The position numbers were made by a program, and so were the translations under genes. From Chryseobacterium capnotolerans (GTDB lineage Bacteria; Bacteroidota; Bacteroidia; Flavobacteriales; Weeksellaceae), in assembly GCF_021278965.1 (NCBI RefSeq), contig NZ_CP065589.1, forward strand, positions 3,167,001-3,231,000: 64,000 nucleotides of DNA. The letters are read 5' to 3'. The notes under the pieces are model-generated. The model was given only the letters and a program-made list of their open reading frames with translations, was not told where the DNA came from and made no database searches. This document shows positions 48,631 through 57,173 of the stretch, in pieces (the first letter of the stretch is position 1; every line of letters begins with the position of its first letter).

Positions 48631-48682
48631 TATTAAACATTAACAAATCTAAGTCGGAAAAAAGAATTAAAAATTGTATACC

Positions 48683-49333
48683 ATGAAAAAAATACTTTCC
48701 GCTTTTGTTCTAACAGCCTTGTTTATGCTTTCCTGTAGGGACAAAAAAACAACAGAGCCTTTCAAGCCTGATTCCAATAAAGTGAAATCCATGATGTCTC
48801 CTACAGAAAAAAAAGATGAAAAAGAAGACAAAGGTTTTATCGTCTTAAAAAACACTTACCAGCAAAAGGACTGGCTTACACTTTATAATGAAGATCATTC
48901 GGAATGGAAATCGTTTCAAATGACTGATACCTTCAATGATGATGATATTATCCCTTACATGATAAAACCTGATTACAGCCTTTTGATTTTCAAATTCTTA
49001 GGCAAAGAAAACGGATTCTATAAAGTATTGGTGAATGAAAATGAAAATACCATAAAATATATAAAAGAATCAGATCCGCAGTTTTTATATCGGACCGTTG
49101 AGGAGCATATTTTATCGGTCTTCTCTGTGGGGTTCAATGAAAAAGAAAACCCTTTAAGAACAGCACCTGATAATAAAGCTTCTTCACAACCACTGGATGA
49201 TGACAGCTTTTATTATCCTGTTAAAATTACCGGAAATTGGTTAATGGTACAAGATGACCATGAACAAAACTTCTGGATAAAATGGTGTGATGAAAAAGGG
49301 CGTTTGATTCTGGAGCTATATTATGATGCCTGA
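48683..49333 (+). CDS. Lipoprotein 5 of the cassette, SH3-like C-terminus
   Basis: 216 residues from the ATG at 48683 (a TTG three codons earlier is rejected), lipobox Cys18 (FMLSC). The C-terminal 70 residues (NPLRTAPDNKASSQPL, YYPVKITGNWLMVQ, QNFWIKWCDEKGR) look like a bacterial SH3 domain, which often binds cell-wall peptide. Base composition returns to the genome norm around here. Confidence 0.6.
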   Translation: MKKILSAFVLTALFMLSCRDKKTTEPFKPDSNKVKSMMSPTEKKDEKEDKGFIVLKNTYQQKDWLTLYNEDHSEWKSFQMTDTFNDDDIIPYMIKPDYSLLIFKFLGKENGFYKVLVNENENTIKYIKESDPQFLYRTVEEHILSVFSVGFNEKENPLRTAPDNKASSQPLDDDSFYYPVKITGNWLMVQDDHEQNFWIKWCDEKGRLILELYYDA

Positions 49334-49423
49334 AAACTTCCTCAAAAAGGTAAAAATCCCCACAAACAGTGAAAGTATCAGGCAGAAAAAAGGTTTATAT
49401 TCGGTTCATAAAAAGATAATATC

Positions 49424-50017
49424 ATGAATTCAGAAAATAGGGTCAGAAAGAAATACCGTCATCTTTTCCAGACCATTACTCTCATTTATGTAATCAGTCT
49501 TATTTCCTGTAACAAGAACAGAGAAAAAAGACCAATGACGTTAAGTGAACAAATCAATACCCGTGACAGTATTGCAGCAGACAGGCTTTCCCAGATAGGA
49601 CATGATGAACACATTAAAGATACCATAACCGGAACTTGGAAGTATTACGGTAACAAAGACAGCCATGTATTAGAAATGTTCCATCTCATCTTAAAGAAAA
49701 ACGCTCATAATGATAGTATTACAGGCTCCTACGAGCTGATGAAATTAGGGAAACCCGAACGTGGTATCATCATAGGGTATATCACCGGTAAAAAAGCAAT
49801 CGCTGAATTTTATGCTCAGCCAGGGTCATCAAAAGATAAGGGTAAAATTGAATTGCTGGGTTGGAGCAATAAAAAATATGACTCCATGAAAGTTAATCTT
49901 ATAGAAGCACCAGTAAAACCTCCTTTTTTTCCTCAAACCTTTATTCTCGATAGAAAAAAAGAAATGACAAGAAGGGGGTGCCAGTTCTTAGGCAGAAAAA
50001 AATCATCCACAAAATAA
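49424..50017 (+). CDS. Lipoprotein 6 of the cassette
   Basis: 197 residues. A hydrophobic stretch precedes Cys29 (VISLISC), with a long basic n-region. The soluble part (ITGTWKYYGNKDSHVLEMF, DSITGSYELMKLG, KIELLGWSNKKYDS) looks like a small lipocalin-like beta barrel. Function unknown. Normal GC for the genome (27 of 60 at 49561-49620). Confidence 0.6.
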   Translation: MNSENRVRKKYRHLFQTITLIYVISLISCNKNREKRPMTLSEQINTRDSIAADRLSQIGHDEHIKDTITGTWKYYGNKDSHVLEMFHLILKKNAHNDSITGSYELMKLGKPERGIIIGYITGKKAIAEFYAQPGSSKDKGKIELLGWSNKKYDSMKVNLIEAPVKPPFFPQTFILDRKKEMTRRGCQFLGRKKSSTK

Positions 50018-50033
50018 ACATAGCCCACTATTA

Positions 50034-50528
50034 ATGAAAAAGATAAGCATAATCACCATTATTTTATTCCTGATCACAGGATGTAAAAACGATCCAAAAC
50101 AAACGGTCAACGAAACCAAGCCTATAAAGAAAGACAGCACTATTGCAAAAGCTTCTATAGAAGAAAAAGCTGTTGAAGAAAAGTCCGTAGAAGATAGCAA
50201 GATCATTCCTACCCTGAAAGAATGTACAGAAAAGACAGTCGAATATGAAACGCAGCAGGAATGTATTTTCCCTAAAAATACAATGAAAGAGGTTTACCAG
50301 AGAACCATCAAGGAAAAAGAAGTGGAAAAAGCTGAACTTCTCCTTTCAGAACTGCCTAAACAAAGTAGTGAAAAGGAAATTCATCAGGATGGACTGGAAA
50401 CGATCAGCTACAAAGTATCTCCCCACAAAATTGAAATTGAATTCAATTTTGCAGGCGGTGTAACCACCCTTGAACTAGAACAGAAAGGCGAAAATGTAAA
50501 AAGAACCATCATCCACAGCGCTGATTAG
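50034..50528 (+). CDS. Lipoprotein 7 of the cassette
   Basis: 164 residues, lipobox Cys17 (LFLITGC). A Lys/Glu-rich linker (EEKAVEEKSVEDSK) is followed by a small domain with two cysteines (LKECTEKTVEYETQQECIF). It starts 16 bases after lipoprotein 6 and ends 12 before lipoprotein 8. No family is recognised. Confidence 0.6.
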   Translation: MKKISIITIILFLITGCKNDPKQTVNETKPIKKDSTIAKASIEEKAVEEKSVEDSKIIPTLKECTEKTVEYETQQECIFPKNTMKEVYQRTIKEKEVEKAELLLSELPKQSSEKEIHQDGLETISYKVSPHKIEIEFNFAGGVTTLELEQKGENVKRTIIHSAD

Positions 50529-50540
50529 GACAAATTCAAT

Positions 50541-50987
50541 ATGATGAAAAAAACACTTTTTATCCTTACTGCTCTCAGTATTATTTCTTGTAAAAGTCTG
50601 CCGGAAGAACCTTCTAATAATTCCGAAGTCACCCTTCATCAACAATGGAAAGGAAGTTATTCTATCTCTCATGATTTTGGAAAACTGGATGAAAATGCAG
50701 AAATGACATTGGATTATGCCCTCACTATCACTAAAGACAGCTGTACTTTTTGGGGACTTGGCTACAAAACTTTTTTTACAGACGTTTGCAGCATCACTGG
50801 AAATGAAAAACAGATCACAGTGAAATACATCAGACAGATTGAAGGCAACCCTATGAGTAATCATGCTCCTACCGATACCTTGGCCGTGGTTTTCAGGAAA
50901 GGTGGAAAATATTTCCTCCAAAGCAAAGTGGTTCCCAATAAGGATTGGCAGTACGATACCCCAATTCCTGTTAAAAAGAAATCATAA
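50541..50987 (+). CDS. Lipoprotein 8 of the cassette, DUF5991-like
   Basis: 148 residues, lipobox Cys17 (LSIISC). The body has WKGSYSISHDFGKLDENAEM, then YALTITKDSCTF and TDVCSITGNEKQITV, which resembles DUF5991 (tentative). It is the last gene of the cassette, before the tyrA leader region. Confidence 0.6.
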   Translation: MMKKTLFILTALSIISCKSLPEEPSNNSEVTLHQQWKGSYSISHDFGKLDENAEMTLDYALTITKDSCTFWGLGYKTFFTDVCSITGNEKQITVKYIRQIEGNPMSNHAPTDTLAVVFRKGGKYFLQSKVVPNKDWQYDTPIPVKKKS

Positions 50988-51028
50988 AAAAGTGGTCAAT
51001 TTTAAAAAATATTTTATAATTTCGCTTT

Positions 51029-51085
51029 GTGAATTTTAACAACGGAACATATTATTATAGAATTTTTAACTCAGATCTGGGATAG
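51029..51085 (+). CDS. Tyr/Phe-rich leader peptide upstream of tyrA
   Basis: An 18-residue ORF from a GTG: MNFNNGTYYYRIFNSDLG, with three adjacent Tyr and two Phe. A near-consensus -7 box TAATTTCG (51017-51024) lies exactly 4 bases before the GTG, the same gap as at the ilv leader. A terminator follows at 51109 and tyrA after that. The layout fits attenuation by tyrosine supply. A clear antiterminator was not found, and the start is not ATG, so support is moderate. Confidence 0.55.
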   Translation: MNFNNGTYYYRIFNSDLG

Positions 51086-51108
51086 GGATTCTTATGAACA
51101 TAACTTAA

Positions 51109-51137
51109 AACCTCGTCCTAGGACGAGGTTTTTTTAT
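51109..51137 (+). terminator. tyrA attenuator terminator
   Basis: Perfect arms AACCTCGTCCT and AGGACGAGGTT with almost no loop, followed by seven T. It lies between the cassette and the tyrA ATG, so it can act as attenuator or as cassette terminator. Confidence 0.8.
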
Positions 51138-51154
51138 TTAAAAAATTTAAAAAG

Positions 51155-51997
51155 ATGAAAATAAGTATTATTGGAGTAGGATTAATCGGAGGTTCAATGG
51201 CTCTGAAATTAAGAGAAAAAAACATCGCCAGCTTCATTTACGGAATCGATAACAGCCAACAGCATATCAACGAGGCATTAGACTTAAAAATAATTGATGC
51301 CGGGGCAGATCTGGAACAGGGAGTCAAAGATTCGGATCTTATCATTCTTGCCATTCCGGTAGATGCGGCCAGAAAATTATTGCCAAGCGTTCTGGATCTT
51401 GTATCCGATCACCAGACCGTTATGGATGCCGGTTCTACCAAAGCAGGAATCGTAGCCGCAGTGAAAGACCATCCGATGCGCTCTAGATTTGTAGCCTTTC
51501 ACCCAATGTGGGGTACTGAAAACAATGGGCCTAAATCTGCCATTTCTGAAAGTTTCTCAGGCAAAGCCGGAGTAATCTGCAACAAAGAAGAATCCGCAGA
51601 AGATGCACTCAACCTCGTTGAAGATATTGTTAATGCCCTTGAAATGCATCCCATCTATATGAATGCAGAAGATCATGATATCCATACCGCATACATTTCC
51701 CATATCTCCCATATCACATCGTATGCCCTTGCCAATACCGTCCTGGAAAAGGAAAGGGAAGAAGAAACGATCTTTCAGCTTGCCAGTTCCGGGTTCTCCA
51801 GTACTGTACGTCTTGCCAAATCTCATCCTGAAATGTGGGTTCCGATCTTTAAACAAAACAAAGAAAATGTATTGGATGTACTGAATGAGCATATTACCCA
51901 GCTTAGAAAATTCAAATCGGCTTTAGAAAAAGAAAACTACGAATATCTGGAGGAATTGATTACCAATGCTAACAGGATCAGAGGAATATTAAGATAA
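51155..51997 (+). CDS. tyrA: Prephenate dehydrogenase
   Basis: NAD-dependent conversion of prephenate to 4-hydroxyphenylpyruvate, toward tyrosine. 280 residues. Rossmann motif IIGVGLIGGSMALKLR (residues 5-20), the substrate region DAGSTKAGIV and FHPMWGTENNGP, and an all-helical C-terminal dimer domain (HISHITSYALANT). It stands alone, not in an aro operon, and follows a Tyr-rich leader and terminator. Confidence 0.93.
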   Translation: MKISIIGVGLIGGSMALKLREKNIASFIYGIDNSQQHINEALDLKIIDAGADLEQGVKDSDLIILAIPVDAARKLLPSVLDLVSDHQTVMDAGSTKAGIVAAVKDHPMRSRFVAFHPMWGTENNGPKSAISESFSGKAGVICNKEESAEDALNLVEDIVNALEMHPIYMNAEDHDIHTAYISHISHITSYALANTVLEKEREEETIFQLASSGFSSTVRLAKSHPEMWVPIFKQNKENVLDVLNEHITQLRKFKSALEKENYEYLEELITNANRIRGILR

Positions 51998-52046
51998 TCC
52001 CTATACGATACTAAAAGCCAACAGCTTTTACTTTTATTTTATTAAG

Positions 52047-52077
52047 AAACCCTTAGTCATAATGTCTAAGGGTTTTA
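52047..52077. terminator. Shared terminator between convergent tyrA and sdaA
   Basis: Arms AAACCCTTAG and CTAAGGGTTT around TCATAATGT, with T on the plus side. It lies 50 bases after tyrA and 22 before the sdaA stop. Confidence 0.75.
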
Positions 52078-52098
52078 TATTGTAAATAGTATTCTCAA

Positions 52099-53517
52099 CT
52101 AGCATTCCGGAACATTGACTGCAATTGCTAACCCTCCTTCAGAAGTTTCTTTAAAACGGTCACTCATGGAAAGAGCGGTTTCCCACATCGTTTGAATCAC
52201 CTCATCTAAAGTTACTTTAGCTTTGGTAGGATCACTTTCCAAGGCGATATTGGCTGCGGTGATGGCTTTCATCGCACCCATTGTATTTCTTTCAATACAT
52301 GGGATCTGTACCAATCCTCTGATAGGATCACAAGTTAATCCAAGGTGATGCTCCATTGCAATTTCTGCGGCCATCAATACCTGCCCTACGCTTCCACCTA
52401 AGATTTCCGTAAGCCCGGCTGCTGCCATTGCTGATGAAACCCCGATTTCTGCCTGGCATCCTCCCATTGCGGCAGAGATTGTTGCATTTTTCTTAAATAA
52501 AGTACCAATTTCTCCAGCCACCAATAAGAAACGAATGATATCATCCTCACTGATAGAATCTGTAAAAGCCTGAGAATACATCAGAACCGCCGGAATTACC
52601 CCACTGGCACCATTGGTAGGTGCTGTAATGATTCTTCCAAAGCTGGCATTCTCTTCATTTACGGCCAATGCGAAACAGGCAATCCATTTATTGATATTGG
52701 TAAAGTTTTCTTCTGCATCCACAACCTGCTGGAACCATTCATCCTTATTTTTATAGATTTTATCCCCCAGTAATTTTCTGTTGATTCCTGCGGCTCTTCT
52801 GGAAACATTTAATCCACCGGGAAGAACTCCTTCCTTATTAACGCCTTTATAAATACATTCCTTGATCTGCTGCCAGATATACAATGCTTCTGCTTTCGTC
52901 TCCTCTTGGGTTCTCCAGCTCTCTTCATTAATAAAGATTAAATCAGACATCTTTTTAAGCCCTAGTTTTTCACAGTATTTTGCAATATCTGAAGCCTTGT
53001 GGCAAGGATATAATGTTCTTACACATTGCTTCTGAATGGAATTTTTCTCCTGACTGGCAATAAAACCGCCGCCTACAGAATAGAAATCCTGAACAAGTTC
53101 GGTTCCATCTTCAAAAACAGCTCTGAAGATCATTCCGTTCGGGTGAAAATCAAGAGATTTCTTCATATTGAGAATCAAATGATGTCCATAAATAAATGGA
53201 ATCACCTTTTTCCCTCCAAGATTAATGGTTTGGGTACTCTTTATATAATCAATTTTCTCGTCAATCTTTGTAGTATCAATGATCTTATAGTCTTCTCCAT
53301 TCAAGCCAAGCATTCCGGCAATATCTGTTCCGTGTCCTATTCCCGTTTTAGCCAATGAACCAAAGAATTCAAGGAAGACCTCTTTCACTTCTTCTATTGA
53401 TCTTTCCCTTTTTATAATTCTGATAAATGCTGATGCAGCATTCCATGGCCCCATCGTATGCGAACTGGATGGGCCTATCCCTACTTTAATAATCTCAAAA
53501 ACTGATATTGATTCCAT
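52099..53517 (-). CDS. sdaA: L-serine ammonia-lyase (single-chain, iron-sulfur)
   Basis: Deaminates serine to pyruvate with a [4Fe-4S] cluster. 472 residues from the ATG at 53517 (MESISVFEIIKVGIGPSSSHTMGP). A longer frame from 53589 is rejected. The beta domain (IGPSSSHTMGPW) comes first and the alpha domain after it, with TNGASGVIPAVL, MGGCQAEIGVSSAMAAAG and LTCDPIRGLVQIPCIERN carrying the cluster cysteines. Both domains are in one chain, as in E. coli SdaA. Confidence 0.93.
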   Translation of the reverse strand: MESISVFEIIKVGIGPSSSHTMGPWNAASAFIRIIKRERSIEEVKEVFLEFFGSLAKTGIGHGTDIAGMLGLNGEDYKIIDTTKIDEKIDYIKSTQTINLGGKKVIPFIYGHHLILNMKKSLDFHPNGMIFRAVFEDGTELVQDFYSVGGGFIASQEKNSIQKQCVRTLYPCHKASDIAKYCEKLGLKKMSDLIFINEESWRTQEETKAEALYIWQQIKECIYKGVNKEGVLPGGLNVSRRAAGINRKLLGDKIYKNKDEWFQQVVDAEENFTNINKWIACFALAVNEENASFGRIITAPTNGASGVIPAVLMYSQAFTDSISEDDIIRFLLVAGEIGTLFKKNATISAAMGGCQAEIGVSSAMAAAGLTEILGGSVGQVLMAAEIAMEHHLGLTCDPIRGLVQIPCIERNTMGAMKAITAANIALESDPTKAKVTLDEVIQTMWETALSMSDRFKETSEGGLAIAVNVPEC

Positions 53518-53669
53518 AAATGATCCTTCATTTTCCTCAAAGCAAAGATACAGGATAAATCTTATAATATGCATAGTAAAATCCCACAATTAACAGCCTT
53601 TCATCATGAATATAACAAATGGGTAATCTGTATTTTTGTAAATTAGCCAATATCTTAATCTGTTTCAGA

Positions 53670-54248
53670 ATGGAAACATTAATAAAAAGCATTACACAGC
53701 ATGTGAAGCTTAGCTCCGAAGAGATTTCTCTTTGCAAAAGCTTTTGGACAGAAAGAACATTGGAAAAGGGAGAATTTTTGTTAAGAAACGGAGAGATCTG
53801 CCGGCATGACAGCTATATTATTTCAGGAGTTTTAAAGGCTTTCTGCATCAATGCTGAAAATGGAAATGAAGAAATTCTCTTTTTAGCGATTGATCACTGG
53901 TGGGCCACTGATATCTCCAGTTTCTCCAAACAAAAAGCATCTATTTACAATATACAGGCCGTTGAAAAAACAACACTCCTTCAGATCAGCCAGCCTTCTT
54001 TTCAAAAAATGCTGGAACAAATCCCCTCTTTGGAAAAATACTTCAGAATTATTTTAGAGGGTTATTTGGAAACTCTTGAAAAAAGAATTGTTTTTAACCA
54101 TATGTACAAGGCGGAACAGAAGTATTATGATTTCCTTGATACCTATCCGGATATAGCCTTCAGAGTTCCTCAATATTTAATAGCATCCTACTTGGGAGTA
54201 TCTGCGGAATTTATCAGCAGAATCAGGAAAAAAAATAAATCCGATTGA
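53670..54248 (+). CDS. Crp/Fnr-family transcriptional regulator
   Basis: 192 residues from the ATG at 53670 (METLIKSI). An N-terminal cyclic-nucleotide-binding-like barrel (about 15-115, LEKGEFLLRNGEICRHDSYI) lacks the Arg-Ser cAMP pocket. The C-terminal helix-turn-helix is short (PQYLIASYLGVSAEFISRIRKK). No Fnr cysteines. It is 60 bases upstream of the azoreductase-like gene on the same strand and probably controls it. Confidence 0.85.
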   Translation: METLIKSITQHVKLSSEEISLCKSFWTERTLEKGEFLLRNGEICRHDSYIISGVLKAFCINAENGNEEILFLAIDHWWATDISSFSKQKASIYNIQAVEKTTLLQISQPSFQKMLEQIPSLEKYFRIILEGYLETLEKRIVFNHMYKAEQKYYDFLDTYPDIAFRVPQYLIASYLGVSAEFISRIRKKNKSD

Positions 54249-54308
54249 ACTAGATCAATTTTTCTCTAATGAATAATCAGGAATTTTGCTGTTATAAAAT
54301 CATAACAA

Positions 54309-54932
54309 ATGAAAGTACTGATCATCAATGCGAGCGTAAGGAACGGAAGATCTTACAGCAGAAAATTAACCCAGCTTTTCGTTGAAAACTGGAAAACCAA
54401 ATATCCATCAGACACCTTCACCTATAGGGAAACCGGAATTGATAGTATCCCCAATATTGACGAAGGCTGGATTGCCGGCGCATTTAAAAAGCCTTCAGAC
54501 AGAACAGAGGAAAATCAGAAAGCTTTACAGCTAAGCGATGAGCTGGTAAAAGAGCTCAAAGAACACGACATATATGTCATTGGAACCCCAATGTACAACT
54601 GGTCTATTCCGGGAGGATTAAAAGCCTACATAGATCAGGTCATGAGAATTAATGAAACCTGGAAATTCAGATCCGGAGTTCCTGATGGTGATTATGTGGG
54701 CTTGCTGGAAAGCAAAAGAGCATTTATATTATCAAGCCGTGGTGATACAGGATATGGTGAAAATGAAAAAAACGGACACCTCAATTTTCAGACGACCTAT
54801 CTTAAACATATTTTAGGAATCATGGGAATCACGGATATTACCATCTTTTCATTGGATAACGAAGAATTTGGGGGTGAAGTTTTTGAAAATTCAAAAAATA
54901 CCATCTTCAGGGCTATTCAATCTATAGAATAA
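54309..54932 (+). CDS. FMN-dependent NADH-azoreductase-like protein
   Basis: 207 residues, flavodoxin-like fold. The FMN phosphate loop is NASVRNGRSYSRKL, and the family motif GTPMYNWSIPGGLKAYIDQ matches AzoR. SSRGDTGYG is the third flavin loop. It probably reduces quinones or azo compounds with NAD(P)H. It follows the Crp/Fnr gene and converges on amt. Confidence 0.85.
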   Translation: MKVLIINASVRNGRSYSRKLTQLFVENWKTKYPSDTFTYRETGIDSIPNIDEGWIAGAFKKPSDRTEENQKALQLSDELVKELKEHDIYVIGTPMYNWSIPGGLKAYIDQVMRINETWKFRSGVPDGDYVGLLESKRAFILSSRGDTGYGENEKNGHLNFQTTYLKHILGIMGITDITIFSLDNEEFGGEVFENSKNTIFRAIQSIE

Positions 54933-54949
54933 GACCCTATTTTTATTCA

Positions 54950-56293
54950 TCAATTAAAGCGTTCCTGATGTTGGGAAAGATCCAGCCCCATATTTTCTGA
55001 TTCCTCCGAGACCCTTAATGTAATAATCATGTTGGTCACTTTATACAACAATAATGATCCGAAAAAAGTAAACACGGATACCAGGAATAATGCAGCCAGG
55101 TGATGAAGAAACACGTCAATTCCACCATGAAGAAGACTGGCTTTCTCACCATGAGCAAAAACAGCGGTTAGAATCATTCCCATAATGCCTCCTACTCCAT
55201 GACAGGCAAAAACATCCAAGGTATCATCTATTTTATTTAAAGCTTTCCAGTTGACCATCAGATTAGAAACAATAGCAGAAATAAATCCTATGAAAAGACT
55301 CTCCTGAATACTCACAAATCCGCATCCGGGGGTAATTGCTACAAGACCTACCACCGCCCCAATACAGGCTCCCAAGGCAGATACACTTCGCCCATTGATC
55401 CTGTCAAAGAAAATCCAGGTCATCATGGCTGAAGCTGAAGCAATAGTAGTCGTTCCAAAAGCAGTGGCTGCAGAAGCAGAAGCACTTAGGGCAGATCCTG
55501 CATTAAACCCAAACCATCCAAACCACAACATTCCTGTTCCCAGAAGTACATACGGAATATTGGAAGGTTCATGATGCGGATTTTTCCGTTTTCCTAATAC
55601 CAGTGCACCGGCAAGTGCTGCAAAACCTGCACTCATATGTACTACCGTTCCACCGGCAAAATCTTTCACTCCGAAATATTTGTTTAAAAGACCATCAGGA
55701 TGCCATACCATGTGGCAAAGCGGAGTATAGATACAAATACTGAACAGAACAATAAATAAAAGGTAAGAAATGAAGCGAACTCTCTCTGCAAAAGACCCTG
55801 TAATAATTGCAGGAGTAATAACGGCAAATTTCATCTGGAATAAAGCAAACAGAATAAAGGGAATAGTAGGCGCCATTACACTATGCGGAAGGTTCCCAAC
55901 TCCATTAAAAAAGGGATAGCTTAACGGATTTCCAATAATTCCATAATGTTTTCCACCAATGGTAATCCCTAAAGATTCACCAAAGGATAATGAGAAACCA
56001 ACCACGACCCAAACAATAGAGATCACTCCTAAAGCAATAAAGCTCTGAAGCATTGTAGAAATTACATTTTTCCTTCCTACCATTCCTCCATAAAAGAAGG
56101 ATAATCCCGGCGTCATCAACAATACAAGTCCTGCAGCTGCCAAAATCCAGGCTACATCTGCTCCTACAATTTTATCTTCAGTTAAAAATGCTCCTCGATC
56201 AGAAATATTTGTAACCGGAGTCCAGAACAATCCTCCAATAGCGACCAATGCAATGATAGAGAATGAAACTATCCATTTAAAACCTATTTTCAT
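54950..56293 (-). CDS. amt: Ammonium transporter
   Basis: Inner-membrane ammonia/ammonium channel. 447 residues from the ATG at 56293 (MKIGFKWIV). A TTG eight codons upstream is rejected. It begins with a signal-like segment, then eleven transmembrane helices with TPGLSFFYGGMVGRKN, GGTVVHMSAGFAALAGALVLG (pore His) and FACHGVGGIMGMILT (second His). No GlnK-type regulator gene is next to it. Confidence 0.95.
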   Translation of the reverse strand: MKIGFKWIVSFSIIALVAIGGLFWTPVTNISDRGAFLTEDKIVGADVAWILAAAGLVLLMTPGLSFFYGGMVGRKNVISTMLQSFIALGVISIVWVVVGFSLSFGESLGITIGGKHYGIIGNPLSYPFFNGVGNLPHSVMAPTIPFILFALFQMKFAVITPAIITGSFAERVRFISYLLFIVLFSICIYTPLCHMVWHPDGLLNKYFGVKDFAGGTVVHMSAGFAALAGALVLGKRKNPHHEPSNIPYVLLGTGMLWFGWFGFNAGSALSASASAATAFGTTTIASASAMMTWIFFDRINGRSVSALGACIGAVVGLVAITPGCGFVSIQESLFIGFISAIVSNLMVNWKALNKIDDTLDVFACHGVGGIMGMILTAVFAHGEKASLLHGGIDVFLHHLAALFLVSVFTFFGSLLLYKVTNMIITLRVSEESENMGLDLSQHQERFN

Positions 56294-56373
56294 AAAATTT
56301 ATATTTAACCCTATCAAAATTACATATAAATATCATAAAAACATATTTATTTAACAAATACCCCCATCAAAAA

Positions 56374-57042
56374 CTATTCATATAATAATATTATTTCTTT
56401 TTCACCAAATATTTTATCCAGAATTTTAGAAACTTCTTTGGCTTTAGTAGCCGGAAACAGATGGGTTCCTCCTTTAATTACATAATCTGGTTTTGAATTC
56501 CTGATCGGAAAAACAATATCTTTATCTCCCAGAATCTGGATCACTTCCGGATTTTCTTCAAATTTCCATTCAGAAACCTTTTCTACAGACCATTTCAGAT
56601 AATAAGGATCTCTTACTCTGAAATACTGAAGAATTCTTGGATTCTTCGGATCGAACAATTTTCTGAGCACCCCATATACATTGGCTGCCCTTGTATTAAA
56701 TAGCCCTACAGGTAATATTCTAGGGATTTTAGTTACTTCCCCGGTCTTTATGAATTTGGATTTTTCTTTATCAGATTTGATACTTCCCAGAATAACTACT
56801 TTTTCGGCTGGTTTCAAACGATTAATCTCCTGCACCATAATACCGCCAAAAGAGTATCCCAACAGATAAAATGGCTCTGAAGAGTCTATTTTTTCCGCCA
56901 TTCTTTCCACATAGGTATGAAAAGGTTCATTTTTTTCAGGAATGAGCCAGTCTATAAAAATAAGTTCACAATGCTTAGGAAACTCTAGTCTTTCAAGTAC
57001 CTTAAAGTCCGCTCCAAGACCGCTTACAACGTAAATTTTCAT
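56374..57042 (-). CDS. Alpha/beta hydrolase
   Basis: 222 residues, no signal peptide. The nucleophile elbow is YLLGYSFGGIMVQE (Ser in GYSFGG). An Asp in IQILGDKDIVFP and His in KGGTHLF complete a likely catalytic triad. The oxyanion part is YVVSGLGADFK. Substrate unknown. Converges on nothing close; the amt gene lies downstream on the same strand. Confidence 0.8.
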   Translation of the reverse strand: MKIYVVSGLGADFKVLERLEFPKHCELIFIDWLIPEKNEPFHTYVERMAEKIDSSEPFYLLGYSFGGIMVQEINRLKPAEKVVILGSIKSDKEKSKFIKTGEVTKIPRILPVGLFNTRAANVYGVLRKLFDPKNPRILQYFRVRDPYYLKWSVEKVSEWKFEENPEVIQILGDKDIVFPIRNSKPDYVIKGGTHLFPATKAKEVSKILDKIFGEKEIILLYE

Positions 57043-57124
57043 CCTACTAATTTAAAAAAAATACTATTCATTTTAAGAAACCGATCTTATATATTAGAGA
57101 TCTTCATTCTGATCACCATCTTAC

Positions 57125-57156
57125 AAAAAAAGCAGCTCCAAGGAACTGCTTTTCTT
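57125..57156 (-). terminator. Terminator after the first YceI gene
   Basis: Minus-strand hairpin AAAGCAGTTCC...GCTGCTTTTTT with an A-rich top, 18 bases after the YceI stop at 57174. Confidence 0.7.
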
Positions 57157-57173
57157 ATCAACATTATTTAATT

